Source of the DNA: an uncultured Ruminococcus sp.
Lineage (GTDB): Bacteria; Bacillota; Clostridia; Oscillospirales; Acutalibacteraceae
Assembly (NCBI GenBank): GCA_902765855.1
Contig: CACXBF010000020.1
Location: 1 to 60,338 of the forward strand
Direction of reading: 5' to 3'
DNA length: 60,338 nt
The position numbers and the translations under genes are program-made. Position 1 is the first letter of the stretch. Each line of letters starts with the position of its first letter. Of the stretch, positions 1 to 8,264 are shown piece by piece. The notes under the pieces are model-generated. The model searched no databases. It was given only the letters and a program-made list of their open reading frames with translations, and was not told the origin of the DNA.

Positions 1-510
1 TCATCAGTCAAGATGACGGCAAAGGCAACAGGCGGTAAAGCACCATATAAGTACAGCTATTTCTGCAAGCCTGCCGGAGAAATTGATTGGATAACTCTCA
101 AGAATGCAACAACAGCAACAAGCTATACTTATAAGCCAACTAAGGTAGGTACATATTATTATGCAGTAAGAGTATTTGATTCAACAGGTAAGAATCTTAC
201 AAAACAATTTACTGTAAAGGTTAGCAAGGCTGCAGAACTTGCAAATGCTTCTACAATCAGCGCAACATCAATTAACCTTGGTTCATCAATCAAGATGACG
301 GCAAAGGCAACAGGCGGCAAAGCGCCATATAAGTATAAGTATTTCTATAGACTTCGTGGCGACCTCGATTGGACATCTCTTACAGGTACAACAACAGCAA
401 CAACATGCACACATAAGCCAACTAAGGCTGCTAGTTATCAGTATGCGGTAAGAGTATTTGATTCAACAGGTAAGAGTCTTACAAAAACATTTAATGTTAC
501 TGTAAAATAA
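1..510 (+). CDS. C-terminal part of a repeat-containing, probably secreted protein (5' end outside window)
   Basis: The frame is open from the first base, so this is the 3' part of a longer gene. It holds two copies of a module of about 85 residues. Each begins with an S-S-[VI]-K-M-T-A-K-A-T-G-G-K-A-P-Y-K-Y stretch and ends with a Y-A-V-R-V-F-D-S-T-G-K-[NS]-L-T-K segment. The alternating Tyr/Thr/Val pattern suggests an Ig-like or PKD-like beta-sandwich, as found in tails of large cell-wall proteins of gut Clostridia. The catalytic or binding part lies outside the window, so no function can be given. A clear terminator follows. The modules are nearly identical at the DNA level near their starts, which points to recent duplication. 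Confidence 0.7.
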   Translation, partial: SSVKMTAKATGGKAPYKYSYFCKPAGEIDWITLKNATTATSYTYKPTKVGTYYYAVRVFDSTGKNLTKQFTVKVSKAAELANASTISATSINLGSSIKMTAKATGGKAPYKYKYFYRLRGDLDWTSLTGTTTATTCTHKPTKAASYQYAVRVFDSTGKSLTKTFNVTVK

Positions 511-540
511 TTTAAAAATAACTTAAAGACAAGTTAAAAT

Positions 541-590
541 ACTCCTCGATTATCAGATTTAATCTGAATAATCGGGGAGTTCTTTTTTTA
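541..590 (+). terminator. Rho-independent terminator after the repeat protein
   Basis: A long stem (ACTCCTCGATTATCAGA paired with TCTGAATAATCGGGGAGT) is followed by a run of seven T. It lies 30 bases after the stop codon. Confidence 0.85.
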
Positions 591-685
591 GAAATATTGT
601 TTTTTCTGCTGATTTATGTTAGAATTTTATTGTATTTTTAAAATTTATGACAGGCTTTTCATAAATTTAAGATAGGGAGAGAACT

Positions 686-2326
686 ATGAAAAAGAAAATC
701 GGTTTATTGACAGTAGTGAGCCTGCTTTTAATTACATTAGGCGGTTGTAGCCAAGAAAAAAATTTTTTTGATAATGTTTCAGAAATTAATAATGTAATTA
801 ATGATTTTGTTTGGATGAAGATAGGGCTTTATTTGCTTTTAGGAACAGGTATTATAATGACCTTTGTTAATAAATTTTTTCAGGTTACACATTTAAAGCA
901 TTGGATGAAAATGACCATTGGAAAGATGTTTCATAAGAGCGTAAAAGGACACTCTCATCATGATAAGTCTTCAATCACACAGTTTCAGGCACTATGCACA
1001 GCTCTTGCGGCAACTGTAGGAGTAGGTAATATTGCAGGTGTTGCATCGGCAATAGTTTCTGGTGGTCCTGGCGCAGTATTTTGGATGTGGATAGCAGCAA
1101 TCGTAGGTATGATGACCAGTTATTCTGAAAATGTACTTGGAATTTACTATAGAAAGAAAAATGCCGACGGTGAATGGTCTGGCGGAGCAATGTATTATCT
1201 TCGTGACGGACTTGGTGCTAAAAAAAATTGTAAAACCTTAGGAAAAGTTCTTGCTATACTTTTTGCAATATTCACAATTTTAGCTTCATTTGGAATAGGA
1301 AATATGGGGCAGGTCAATAAGATAGTCGCCAATCTTGAGGGTGCGTTTAAGATTGAAGCTCTCTCAAATATAAGTATTTTAGGTACTGACCTATATAAAA
1401 TTATTATAGGTTTGTTTATAATGATTATTGCAGGTTTGATTGTTATAGGTGGAATTAAGCGTATTGCAGTTTTTGCTGAAAAAGTAGTTCCATTTATGGT
1501 TTGTTTCTTCATAGTTGCTTCACTTATAGTTATAGGAGTTAATTACTCACATATAGGAAATGCTTTTGTTGCCATATTTGAATCTGCATTTAGTCCTAAT
1601 GCAGCGTGGGGTGGAGCTGTCGGTTTGACTATTTCTCAGGTTATCACACTTGGATTTAAGCGTGGTGTTTTCTCAAACGAAGCAGGTCTTGGCTCATCTG
1701 TTATGGTTAATTCAAATTCTAATGTTCAAGAACCTGCAAGACAAGGTTTTTGGGGAATATTTGAGGTTTTTGTTGATACAATTATCGTATGTACGATGAC
1801 AGCACTTGTAATTTTAACATCTGGAGTAATCGACCTTAATACAGGTAAGCTCGCAGAGGGAGCATCTGGTGATGCCACACTTGTTGCAAAAGCATTTGAT
1901 AGCGTTTTCTCAATAGGCGGTATAAATATCGGAAGTATGTTTATTTCGATTGCAATTTTTCTTTTTGCATTTACGACCGTTCTTGGTTGGTCGCATTATG
2001 GTACAAAGGCATGGGAATTTCTTTTCGGAGTAAAATCAACTTTTGCATATAAGATATTTTTTGTTCTTATAATTATCTTCGGTGCAGTTATGACGTCATC
2101 ACTTGCTTGGGATATATCTGATACATTTAATGGAATGATGATGATACCTAACCTCATAGGAGTTCTTGTACTTTCACCGGTTGTATATAGAATTACTAAA
2201 AATTACAAAGATAGAGTTTTTAAACATAAGGATATAAAGCCAATGCTCTCTAATGACCCGGAGATACAGAAGGAACAAGAAGAGATATTAAAGCATGTTA
2301 CAGAGGCAGAATTACAAAATAAATAG
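686..2326 (+). CDS. Alanine or glycine:cation symporter, AGCS family, with lipobox-like N terminus
   Basis: A 546-residue polytopic membrane protein of the AGCS family, which imports alanine or glycine with Na+ (family knowledge). Family signs are the G-V-G-N-I-A-G-V-A-S-A-I block near residue 112, G-G-P-G-A-V-F-W-M-W just after it, and N-E-A-G-L-G-S-S near residue 331. About ten hydrophobic segments are visible. The ATG follows GGGAGAG at good spacing. Unusual: the first 21 residues read as a lipoprotein signal (KKK, hydrophobic core, L-G-G-C), which family members normally lack, so the N terminus may be processed or lipidated. It stands alone between a terminator and a repeat region. Confidence 0.92.
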   Translation: MKKKIGLLTVVSLLLITLGGCSQEKNFFDNVSEINNVINDFVWMKIGLYLLLGTGIIMTFVNKFFQVTHLKHWMKMTIGKMFHKSVKGHSHHDKSSITQFQALCTALAATVGVGNIAGVASAIVSGGPGAVFWMWIAAIVGMMTSYSENVLGIYYRKKNADGEWSGGAMYYLRDGLGAKKNCKTLGKVLAILFAIFTILASFGIGNMGQVNKIVANLEGAFKIEALSNISILGTDLYKIIIGLFIMIIAGLIVIGGIKRIAVFAEKVVPFMVCFFIVASLIVIGVNYSHIGNAFVAIFESAFSPNAAWGGAVGLTISQVITLGFKRGVFSNEAGLGSSVMVNSNSNVQEPARQGFWGIFEVFVDTIIVCTMTALVILTSGVIDLNTGKLAEGASGDATLVAKAFDSVFSIGGINIGSMFISIAIFLFAFTTVLGWSHYGTKAWEFLFGVKSTFAYKIFFVLIIIFGAVMTSSLAWDISDTFNGMMMIPNLIGVLVLSPVVYRITKNYKDRVFKHKDIKPMLSNDPEIQKEQEEILKHVTEAELQNK

Positions 2327-2362
2327 AGCTTTGCGGACTTATATAAGACACTCTTAAAAGGT

Positions 2363-2613
2363 TTTATTCGAGGCGGAGTGCCTTCGCAGTCAAGACGTGT
2401 AATCGCTTGGTTTTGCCTCGCTCTCAGTTGATTAGAGGAGTTTATTGCTGCGGTCGATGAGCTGACAGATTTCCATGAGACAGCTAAAAGTTTCGCTCGA
2501 GCCTTTAAAAAGGCTCGCAGGATTGAGGGACGGAGTCCCTCATAGGTTTTAAGGGCAAGGCAACGTCCTTAACATTCTTTGCTTTCTAAGGGCGGACTTT
2601 GTCCGCCCTTTTT
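2363..2613 (+). repeat. Dispersed intergenic repeat, copy 1, ending in a GC-rich hairpin with terminator form
   Basis: This non-coding stretch shares ordered blocks with 35766-35955 in inverted orientation: GGCGGAGTG, an internal GCAGTCAA-ACG block, TTTGCCTCGCTC, GCGGTCGA, CCTTAACATTC and a closing hairpin. Its middle part (about 2480-2545) also matches 31201-31262. The closing hairpin (GGGCGGAC, TTT, GTCCGCCC, then five T) can end transcription from the symporter. It is richer in GC than the surrounding spacers. Confidence 0.8.
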
Positions 2614-2787
2614 GACTAATGTTGCAAACAAAAGAATTTAAAAATATGAACGAAGTCCGTCTCTTTTTAGAGAAAAAGAAAATATAAGAACTTTGCTCTT
2701 AAAACCTACCAAAGGTTCTTTCTTTGGAATCCATAATCTTTTTCCAAAACTTTTGAGTGTTTTGGGTAAGGTTATTAGCTTAAAAAT

Positions 2788-2826
2788 AAATCCGTCACAG
2801 CTTATTATTCGCTGTGACGGATTTTA
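2788..2826 (-). terminator. Terminator of the methyltransferase/MTHFR gene
   Basis: The stem AATCCGTCACAGC / GCTGTGACGGATT lies just past the stop of the minus-strand gene. It is followed on that strand by an AT-rich tail with a T run. Confidence 0.8.
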
Positions 2827-2839
2827 GTTTGTAAAAATC

Positions 2840-4621
2840 TTAATTTTTTAATGGTAAAGCTTTTATGACATCGCAGACTATTTCGGCACGATTGAATGGT
2901 GTCATAAAGTAGAAACCATCTGCGTGTGGCATATATGTTTTTGCAAGCTCAATTGCAATTTCCGTTCCCACCGCAGAACCTTCATCTCTTGTCATAGTCG
3001 GAGAAAATCTCTCAATAATATCCTGTGGAATGTTTATTCCTGGAACTTCGTTATTCAAGAATGAAGCATTTCGATAACTTACAAGTGGCATAATTCCAAC
3101 AAGCATTTTTGCCCCAAGAGAACGAGCCTCCTCAATGACATCAATATTTTCAGCAGAATATACAGGTTGTGTTAGGAAAAATGTTGCACCACATTCCATT
3201 TTCTTTTCAAGGCGTTTAAGTTGGCTCTTTGCATATTTCAAATCAGGATTAAATGCTCCACCGATAAGTATAGGTGAATCTGCAAAAACTTCCTTATTCA
3301 TTTCAGAGATTATTGTCATAAACTGCGTAGAGCTTATATTGAAAACAGGTTTTACAACTCCTCGGTCACTTTCGGCGATATGGTCACCTGTAACTGCAAG
3401 AACAGCACGAATTCCTTCGCTATGTGCTCCAAGTAGAACTGAACGCAAAGCATTGATATTTCTATCACGACAACAGATATGTGGCAGAGTATCAATTCCA
3501 CATTCACGATGTATTCTCGCAGAACAGAGAACAGGTTCCATTTTTACCTGTCCGAGTGGAGAATCAGAGATAGTAACAATATCCGCTCCGGCCTCTCTAA
3601 GGAGATTTGCACCATTTATAAGTTTACTTAAATCTGTACCATATGGAGGGTCAAGCTCTGCCGCAATTACAAAATCACTGTTTGCAATTCGAGATGAGAA
3701 TGGTGCGGGAGAAGATTTTTTGTTTTCTTTAATTTCAATTTTTTTAAAGCCGATGTTTCCGTTAAGTTTTTCAGAAAGAAGCTTGATGTGTTTAGGCTCA
3801 GTACCGCAGCAACCGCCAAGAATATTTATTCCGTTTGGAATAAGCCTTGCAATTTCATTAACAAAATGCTTAGTATTCGGCGAAAAGGCAATACGCCTTC
3901 TTTCAAGATATGGATAGCCACTGTTTGGTAAAACAGCGGTATAAAGTTTTGTATTGCTTTTCACAAAATCATTTAAGATTACTGCGTGACGCTGAATTTG
4001 AGTCGGACCACAACCACAGTTCAAGCCGACTACGCATAATTTATCCTTATATTTTGCTATGCCGTCAAGTATTGAATTAAGTGAAACACCCGAACGAGTA
4101 AAACCGTCTGGCATAACTGCAAAAGATAAATAAATATCAGCATCGGGCTTTTTAGATTTAATATATTCGATAGGGTAGGCAACGACATCTATACTTGGAA
4201 GAGTTTCAAGTATAAACGAATCCGCACCACATTCAATAAATGCATCAATGATAGCACGATATTCAGCGTCAGGATTTTTATCATGGTCATCATTGGTATA
4301 AATTGCACTTATATCAGCACAAACAACAGCGTTTTCACTCGCACATTCCTTTGCAAGCATATATCCTTGTTTGATAACCTTAATAAGCTCATCTTGGCTG
4401 ATATTAAGAATAGCAGTATTTGCGGAAAAAGTATTTGTGCGTATAATTTTAGCACCTGCGTTAACATATTCTGTGTGTATACGCTTAACGACATCGGGAT
4501 TATTGATGTTTTCAAGCTCACAGCGTTTTTCAGAATTGCCGGTAAGTTTAGAATAGAATGTTGCAAAAGCACCGTCACAGAGTACGGTTTTATTATCTGC
4601 AAGTAATTCAGATAGTTTCAT
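2840..4621 (-). CDS. Bifunctional homocysteine S-methyltransferase / methylenetetrahydrofolate reductase
   Basis: A 593-residue two-domain enzyme of methionine and folate metabolism. Residues 1 to about 290 are a homocysteine methyltransferase domain with the zinc ligands G-L-N-C-G-C and G-G-C-C-G-T. The rest is a MetF-like 5,10-methylene-THF reductase TIM barrel starting near F-V-I-A-A-E-L-D-P-P. No cobalamin-binding domain is present. The layout resembles B. subtilis YitJ. I choose the ATG at 4621 (M-K-L-S-E-L-L), which has AAAGG upstream; the longer frame starts with TTG without a good site. The AbrB-like gene lies 75 bases upstream on the same strand, so the two are probably co-transcribed. 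Confidence 0.9.
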   Translation of the reverse strand: MKLSELLADNKTVLCDGAFATFYSKLTGNSEKRCELENINNPDVVKRIHTEYVNAGAKIIRTNTFSANTAILNISQDELIKVIKQGYMLAKECASENAVVCADISAIYTNDDHDKNPDAEYRAIIDAFIECGADSFILETLPSIDVVAYPIEYIKSKKPDADIYLSFAVMPDGFTRSGVSLNSILDGIAKYKDKLCVVGLNCGCGPTQIQRHAVILNDFVKSNTKLYTAVLPNSGYPYLERRRIAFSPNTKHFVNEIARLIPNGINILGGCCGTEPKHIKLLSEKLNGNIGFKKIEIKENKKSSPAPFSSRIANSDFVIAAELDPPYGTDLSKLINGANLLREAGADIVTISDSPLGQVKMEPVLCSARIHRECGIDTLPHICCRDRNINALRSVLLGAHSEGIRAVLAVTGDHIAESDRGVVKPVFNISSTQFMTIISEMNKEVFADSPILIGGAFNPDLKYAKSQLKRLEKKMECGATFFLTQPVYSAENIDVIEEARSLGAKMLVGIMPLVSYRNASFLNNEVPGINIPQDIIERFSPTMTRDEGSAVGTEIAIELAKTYMPHADGFYFMTPFNRAEIVCDVIKALPLKN

Positions 4622-4696
4622 ATTTTTCAGACCTTTCGCTATAACAAAACCGCAAGAATATGTTTGCAAATTTTGTTAGGTGTATTTCAGAAATTT

Positions 4697-4960
4697 TTAA
4701 TTTTTATTGGCAGTAATTTCGTCCATACAAGCCTTGCAGACATTCTGATTTTTAAAGCTGATAACATCTTTTTGAGAACCGCAAAAAATACAAGTAGGAA
4801 TTGGCAGATTGTATTTTTGCAGAATAACTCTTTTGTTGTCGCCATCGAGAAAAATTTCTACGGAGTCACCCGATTGAACACCGAGGGCTTTTCTCAAATC
4901 AATAGGCAGAACAAGACGGCCGAGTGAATCAACTTGTCTTACATAACCTGAATTTTTCAT
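4697..4960 (-). CDS. AbrB/SpoVT-family regulator with C-terminal zinc ribbon
   Basis: About 87 residues. The N-terminal half is a swapped-hairpin AbrB domain with the family pattern V-R-Q-V-D-S-L-G-R-L-V-L-P and R-K-A-L-G. The C-terminal half has two CxxC pairs (C-I-F-C and C-K-A-C), consistent with a zinc ribbon. AbrB proteins act as transition-state regulators. ATG codons at 4966 and 4960 are both possible; AAAGGA fits the second better by spacing. It leads the unit with the homocysteine methyltransferase/MTHFR gene, so it may regulate that gene locally (inference). Confidence 0.85.
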   Translation of the reverse strand: MKNSGYVRQVDSLGRLVLPIDLRKALGVQSGDSVEIFLDGDNKRVILQKYNLPIPTCIFCGSQKDVISFKNQNVCKACMDEITANKN

Positions 4961-5023
4961 AATCATAACTTCCTTTGCGTGGATTTAGTCAATATTCAGA
5001 CGATTATTTCCAAACTTTACTTA

Positions 5024-5052
5024 ATTCTACTATTTTTTTCCAATTTTGTCAA
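5024..5052 (-). promoter_or_regulatory. SigmaA-type promoter of the AbrB-methyltransferase unit
   Basis: On the minus strand TTGACA (5047-5052) and TAGAAT (5024-5029) are separated by 17 bases, about 60 bases upstream of the AbrB-like start. Confidence 0.7.
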
Positions 5053-5136
5053 TAGATTGTCGATAAATTTATTTCATAAATTCACATTGTCGAAGCATAA
5101 AAATAGTAATAAAATCCGAAATGAGGTTGAGGTTTT

Positions 5137-5763
5137 GTGCTTGGCTATATATGGGGTGCTATGTTGATAATAAGCCTTATATGTTCTATATATACTGGCA
5201 AAATGGAGGAGCTTTCCTCGGCTGCCCTGAATGGAGCTGCTCAGGCTGTTGAACTCACACTCTCACTTTTGGGAGTAATGGCGCTTTGGTCAGGGCTTAT
5301 GAAAATTGCCGATAAAGGTGGAATAACAGCTATTCTTGCAAGAATATTTTCGCCTGTTTTGCGTATTCTTTTTCCGGATTATAAACCCAAAAGCCCAGCA
5401 TTAAAGGCAATTTGTGCGAATATGGCAGCAAATCTTCTTGGACTTGGAAATGCTGCAACACCCTTTGGAATTGCCGCAATGAAAGAGATGCAAAAGGAAA
5501 ACAAAACGCCCGAAGTTGCAAATAGAAGTATGGTTATGTTTGTCGTATTAAATACCGCGTCGATTCAACTAATTCCGACAACAATCGCCGCTATGCGAGC
5601 ATCTGCCGGTTCAAAACAGCCTTTTGACATTATAGTCGCTGTATGGATAGTTTCTTTTTTGTCGCTTTTTGTAGGAATAATAACAGCAAAATGCTTTGAA
5701 GCTCCTGTCGAAAGACGGAGATTACGCTCGAATAGAGGTGGTAGAAATGGAAATAATAGGTAA
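5137..5763 (+). CDS. spmA: Spore maturation protein A
   Basis: A 208-residue integral membrane protein of the SpmA/nucleoside-recognition (Gate) family. SpmA and SpmB are needed for spore core dehydration and heat resistance in Bacillus and Clostridium (established). Family signs are the N-terminal Y-I-W-G-A-M-L-I-I segment, the A-N-M-A-A-N-L-L-G-L-G-N-A-A-T-P-F-G block and the N-T-A-S-I-Q-L-I-P-T-T block. It starts at GTG with GAGG motifs upstream. Its last 17 bases overlap spmB, so the two are translationally coupled. Confidence 0.93.
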   Translation: MLGYIWGAMLIISLICSIYTGKMEELSSAALNGAAQAVELTLSLLGVMALWSGLMKIADKGGITAILARIFSPVLRILFPDYKPKSPALKAICANMAANLLGLGNAATPFGIAAMKEMQKENKTPEVANRSMVMFVVLNTASIQLIPTTIAAMRASAGSKQPFDIIVAVWIVSFLSLFVGIITAKCFEAPVERRRLRSNRGGRNGNNR

Positions 5764-6268
5764 TTTTGTAGTTCCTATTTCCATAGCTTTAATAGTCATT
5801 TTTGGACTTTGTAGAAAAGTGCCACTTTTTGAAGCATTTACAGACGGTGCAAAAGAGGGGATAGTTTCTATGTTTTCGATAGCACCCTCATTAATAGGTT
5901 TGATAACAGCAGTGTCTATGTTAAGGGCATCAGGCTTTTTTGAAATATTGACAGATTTGTTGTCGCCAATTACCAGTGCATTAGGATTTCCAAGCGAGAT
6001 TTTACCACTTGCACTTATGAGACCTGTGTCTGGAAGTGGTTCATTTGCCCTGTTAAATGATTTATTCAAGAATTTTTCTCCTGATAGCTTTATTGGAAGA
6101 ACAGCATCTGTTATAGCAGGTTCAACAGAAACTACATTTTATGCAATAGCAGTTTATTATGGTTCGATTGGCATACAAAAAACAGGATATACTATACCGG
6201 CGGCGTTAATGTCAGATTTTGCAGGTATGGTATTAGCTCCTTTGGTAATAAGAATATTGATAAAGTAA
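5747..6268 (+). CDS. spmB: Spore maturation protein B
   Basis: 173 residues, membrane protein of the same Gate-domain superfamily. It has the typical SpmB N terminus (I-I-G-N-F-V-V-P), a K-E-G-I-V-S-M-F segment, R-P-V-S-G-S-G-S-F-A and G-S-T-E-T-T-F-Y-A-I-A-V-Y-Y-G. The ATG at 5747 is preceded by AGAGGTGG at good spacing. A longer in-frame start at 5696 has no such site and would lengthen the overlap with spmA. It works with SpmA in the forespore envelope (family knowledge). Confidence 0.93.
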   Translation: MEIIGNFVVPISIALIVIFGLCRKVPLFEAFTDGAKEGIVSMFSIAPSLIGLITAVSMLRASGFFEILTDLLSPITSALGFPSEILPLALMRPVSGSGSFALLNDLFKNFSPDSFIGRTASVIAGSTETTFYAIAVYYGSIGIQKTGYTIPAALMSDFAGMVLAPLVIRILIK

Positions 6269-6360
6269 CCACAAAAGAATCTATCTTTGAGAACTGTACG
6301 GTTTAATTATATAGTTTCTATAGACTCAATTTGTTAAATCTTTTAAAATTATTATAAAAA

Positions 6361-6391
6361 GCAAAAAGCGAGATCAAATGATCTCGCTAGA
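6361..6391 (-). terminator. Hairpin 3' of spoVT
   Basis: Stem AGCGAGATCA / TGATCTCGCT with a short loop; on the minus strand it is followed by TTTTTGCTTTTT. It lies about 170 bases past the spoVT stop. Confidence 0.6.
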
Positions 6392-6409
6392 TGCAAAAAG
6401 GGAGGGATA

Positions 6410-6514
6410 ATGAAAAACAAAAATATGGAATCTTTTTATTTTAGGAAGTCCTTTTATCTTTGGACTAACTATAATATAGCACATATTTTTATTTTTTTCA
6501 ATACTTTTTCTTGA
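6410..6514 (+). CDS. Possible 34-residue small protein with strong RBS
   Basis: An ATG sits four bases after GGGAGGG, an excellent Shine-Dalgarno sequence for this genome. The frame codes for an aromatic-rich 34-residue peptide (M-K-N-K-N-M-E-S-F-Y-F-R-K-S-F-Y-L-W). It lies antisense to the 3' trailer of spoVT, just past the minus-strand hairpin. No family is recognised. The evidence is only the ribosome binding site and an open frame. Confidence 0.3.
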   Translation: MKNKNMESFYFRKSFYLWTNYNIAHIFIFFNTFS

Positions 6515-6564
6515 TTTTTTTAAAAACTTTTATAAAATATGCAATATCAGTAATGAATTTCGCT

Positions 6565-7107
6565 TTATTCTTCCATCTGTTTACCTAAAAAAGCTGCCGC
6601 TGTCTGTGTAAGTTTAATTTCTGTTTCATTTGGAACTTGATTTGATTCCCCTTGAAGCATAACAACAGAACCTGTTACATCACCTGCTGAAATAATCGGA
6701 TACATTACTAAAGCCGCTTTCTCGATACCCTCTATCGGCAAAAGTTCACCCACGCCGCCTTCTTTAGAAAAATAGTTTTTTCTCATCTCCATGAGTTCCT
6801 CTATTACAGATGAGATTCTTCTTTCTAAATACTCTTTTTTAGAAACTCCTGCTGCTGCAATAATATGGTCTCTATCGCTTATTATCACAGGTCTGTTCAC
6901 AACCTTAGATATAACCTCTGCATACTGTGCTGCAAAATCAGAAAGCTCTCCTACGGGCGAATATTTCTTAAAAATAACTTCCCCATTAGTATCTGTATAG
7001 ATTTCAAGTGGGTCGCCCTCTCTTATTCTTAAAGTTCGTCTAATTTCCTTAGGTATAACTACACGCCCAAGGTCATCTATTCTTCGCACAATTCCTGTTG
7101 CTTTCAT
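6565..7107 (-). CDS. spoVT: Stage V sporulation protein T
   Basis: 180 residues. The N-terminal AbrB-like DNA-binding hairpin (M-K-A-T-G-I-V-R-R-I-D-D-L-G-R-V-V-I-P-K) is near-invariant in SpoVT. The C-terminal part is a GAF-like domain starting near residue 55. SpoVT modulates sigmaG-dependent genes in the forespore (known for B. subtilis). The ATG has CGGAGG upstream. It is monocistronic, convergent with spmAB. Confidence 0.95.
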   Translation of the reverse strand: MKATGIVRRIDDLGRVVIPKEIRRTLRIREGDPLEIYTDTNGEVIFKKYSPVGELSDFAAQYAEVISKVVNRPVIISDRDHIIAAAGVSKKEYLERRISSVIEELMEMRKNYFSKEGGVGELLPIEGIEKAALVMYPIISAGDVTGSVVMLQGESNQVPNETEIKLTQTAAAFLGKQMEE

Positions 7108-7262
7108 ATACTTAACCTCCGAGTAATTTTATATTTATTTTAGTAAGTTTTGTGAACTTATTAGTTATTATTCACCATAGTTTTTTTGCTATTCACATTT
7201 ATTAACAAAAAAGCATTGTTTTTGGAGGTTTGTTATTTTATTAACATATTTTAAAAAATGGC

Positions 7263-7291
7263 TTGCAAAACACTTTTTGCTATGATATAAT
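7263..7291 (+). promoter_or_regulatory. Promoter of the tRNA-Pro gene
   Basis: TTGCAA (7263-7268) and TATAAT (7286-7291) are 17 bases apart; the tRNA begins 17 bases after the -10 box. Confidence 0.7.
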
Positions 7292-7307
7292 AATCGCTGT
7301 GATATTT

Positions 7308-7384
7308 CCGGGTGTGGCGCAGTTTGGTAGCGCGCTTGAATGGGGTTCAAGAGGCCGCTGGTTCGACTCCAGTCACTCGGACCA
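7308..7384 (+). tRNA. tRNA-Pro (anticodon GGG)
   Basis: A complete cloverleaf of 77 bases. The acceptor arm CCGGGTG pairs with CACTCGG (one G-U). The anticodon stem CTTGA/TCAAG encloses loop ATGGGGT with anticodon GGG. The T-arm GGTTCGACTCC is canonical. The 3' CCA is encoded. Confidence 0.95.
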
Positions 7385-7396
7385 ATTATGAAATTT

Positions 7397-7450
7397 TTTG
7401 CTCTTGAATAAAAGCATACAATGTGTTTTTTTATTCAAGAGCAATTTTAT
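7397..7450 (+). terminator. Terminator of the tRNA gene
   Basis: A 16-bp inverted repeat (TTGCTCTTGAATAAAA and its complement) starts 13 bases after the tRNA and is followed by TTTTA. Confidence 0.7.
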
Positions 7451-7741
7451 GTTTAATAGAGTAAGGGAAAATTTTATATCATTTTTCTCCATTGTATGTG
7501 TAGATATTATTTTACTTAAATGGCTTTTAACAAAACTTATATAAACTTATTCTTAAAAATAAACAATAAAAACTTAGTTAAAATGACAAATTTATACTTT
7601 TTATTCAAAATGTATTGCTTTATATAATTTAATATGATATTATGATAATAAAATAGTTTAGTTCGTAAATAACAAATGTTTTATACAAAGGCATTTGTTA
7701 TAAACACAATATTTTTGTACTTGGATATTATTTTATAAAGA

Positions 7742-8062
7742 GTAAGTTATAATTATAGGAAATATAAACAATTTTTAATATTCACTCAAACAATAAAAGA
7801 ATCAGACATATATAATGAAATTAATAACAATATTTTTAATTTTTCTACTTATATCAAACTGTTTCCTGATAAAATTATTAATTCAACACTAAAATTAAAA
7901 TATCTGAAATTTAATGAGTATTAATAATAATTTATTTGATTTACTAAAAGAAACTGCATTTCTGAAATATATAACTTAGCATATCTTGAAAATTACTTCA
8001 TTGATAATGATTATCATTTTGTAATTTTTATAACTTCATTATATGATAACAACTATATATAG
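7742..8062 (+). pseudogene. Eroded protein-coding remnant in an AT-rich spacer
   Basis: The 880 bases between the tRNA and the CBS gene hold no intact gene. Three open fragments follow each other: 7742-7924 (60 codons), 7917-7979 in another frame, and 7973-8062 back in the first frame (for example N-L-A-Y-L-E-N-Y-F-I-D-N-D-Y-H-F-V). None has a start codon with a ribosome binding site. The composition is protein-like. The family is not recognised. Chance open frames cannot be excluded, but 60 codons without a stop is unusual at this AT content. Confidence 0.4.
8002..8016. promoter_or_regulatory. Perfect 7-1-7 palindrome identical to the Fur-box consensus
   Basis: TGATAAT-G-ATTATCA matches the Bacillus Fur/Zur/PerR-type 7-1-7 box at every position. 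It lies 249 bases upstream of the CBS gene and inside the eroded coding remnant, where it would encode Ile-Asp-Asn-Asp-Tyr. It may therefore be a coincidence of codons. Confidence 0.3.
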
Positions 8063-8264
8063 TTAAATGATAAGAATTATGTTTATTAAACTAAATTATA
8101 TAATAGAATCTTCTTATTATAAACTTGAAGATATAAATATCAACCAAATTTTTATTACTATAAAGAATTAAATGAAATTATATCCAATTTAAATATTTAT
8201 GAATGACTAAACTATAAACTTTAAATTTAAATTGTATGTATTTTGCATAATAAGGAGATTATAT

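Noticed and set aside
590-685. Glycine riboswitch upstream of the alanine/glycine symporter
   Set aside because: The leader is under 100 bases, AT-rich, and shows no riboswitch core.
3135-3917. 260-codon plus-strand open frame
   Set aside because: Lies wholly antisense to the well-supported methyltransferase/MTHFR gene; no recognisable domain.
8002-8016. Fur box as firm evidence for iron regulation of the CBS gene
   Set aside because: It is 249 bases upstream of the gene and within a protein-like fragment; kept only as a low-confidence site.
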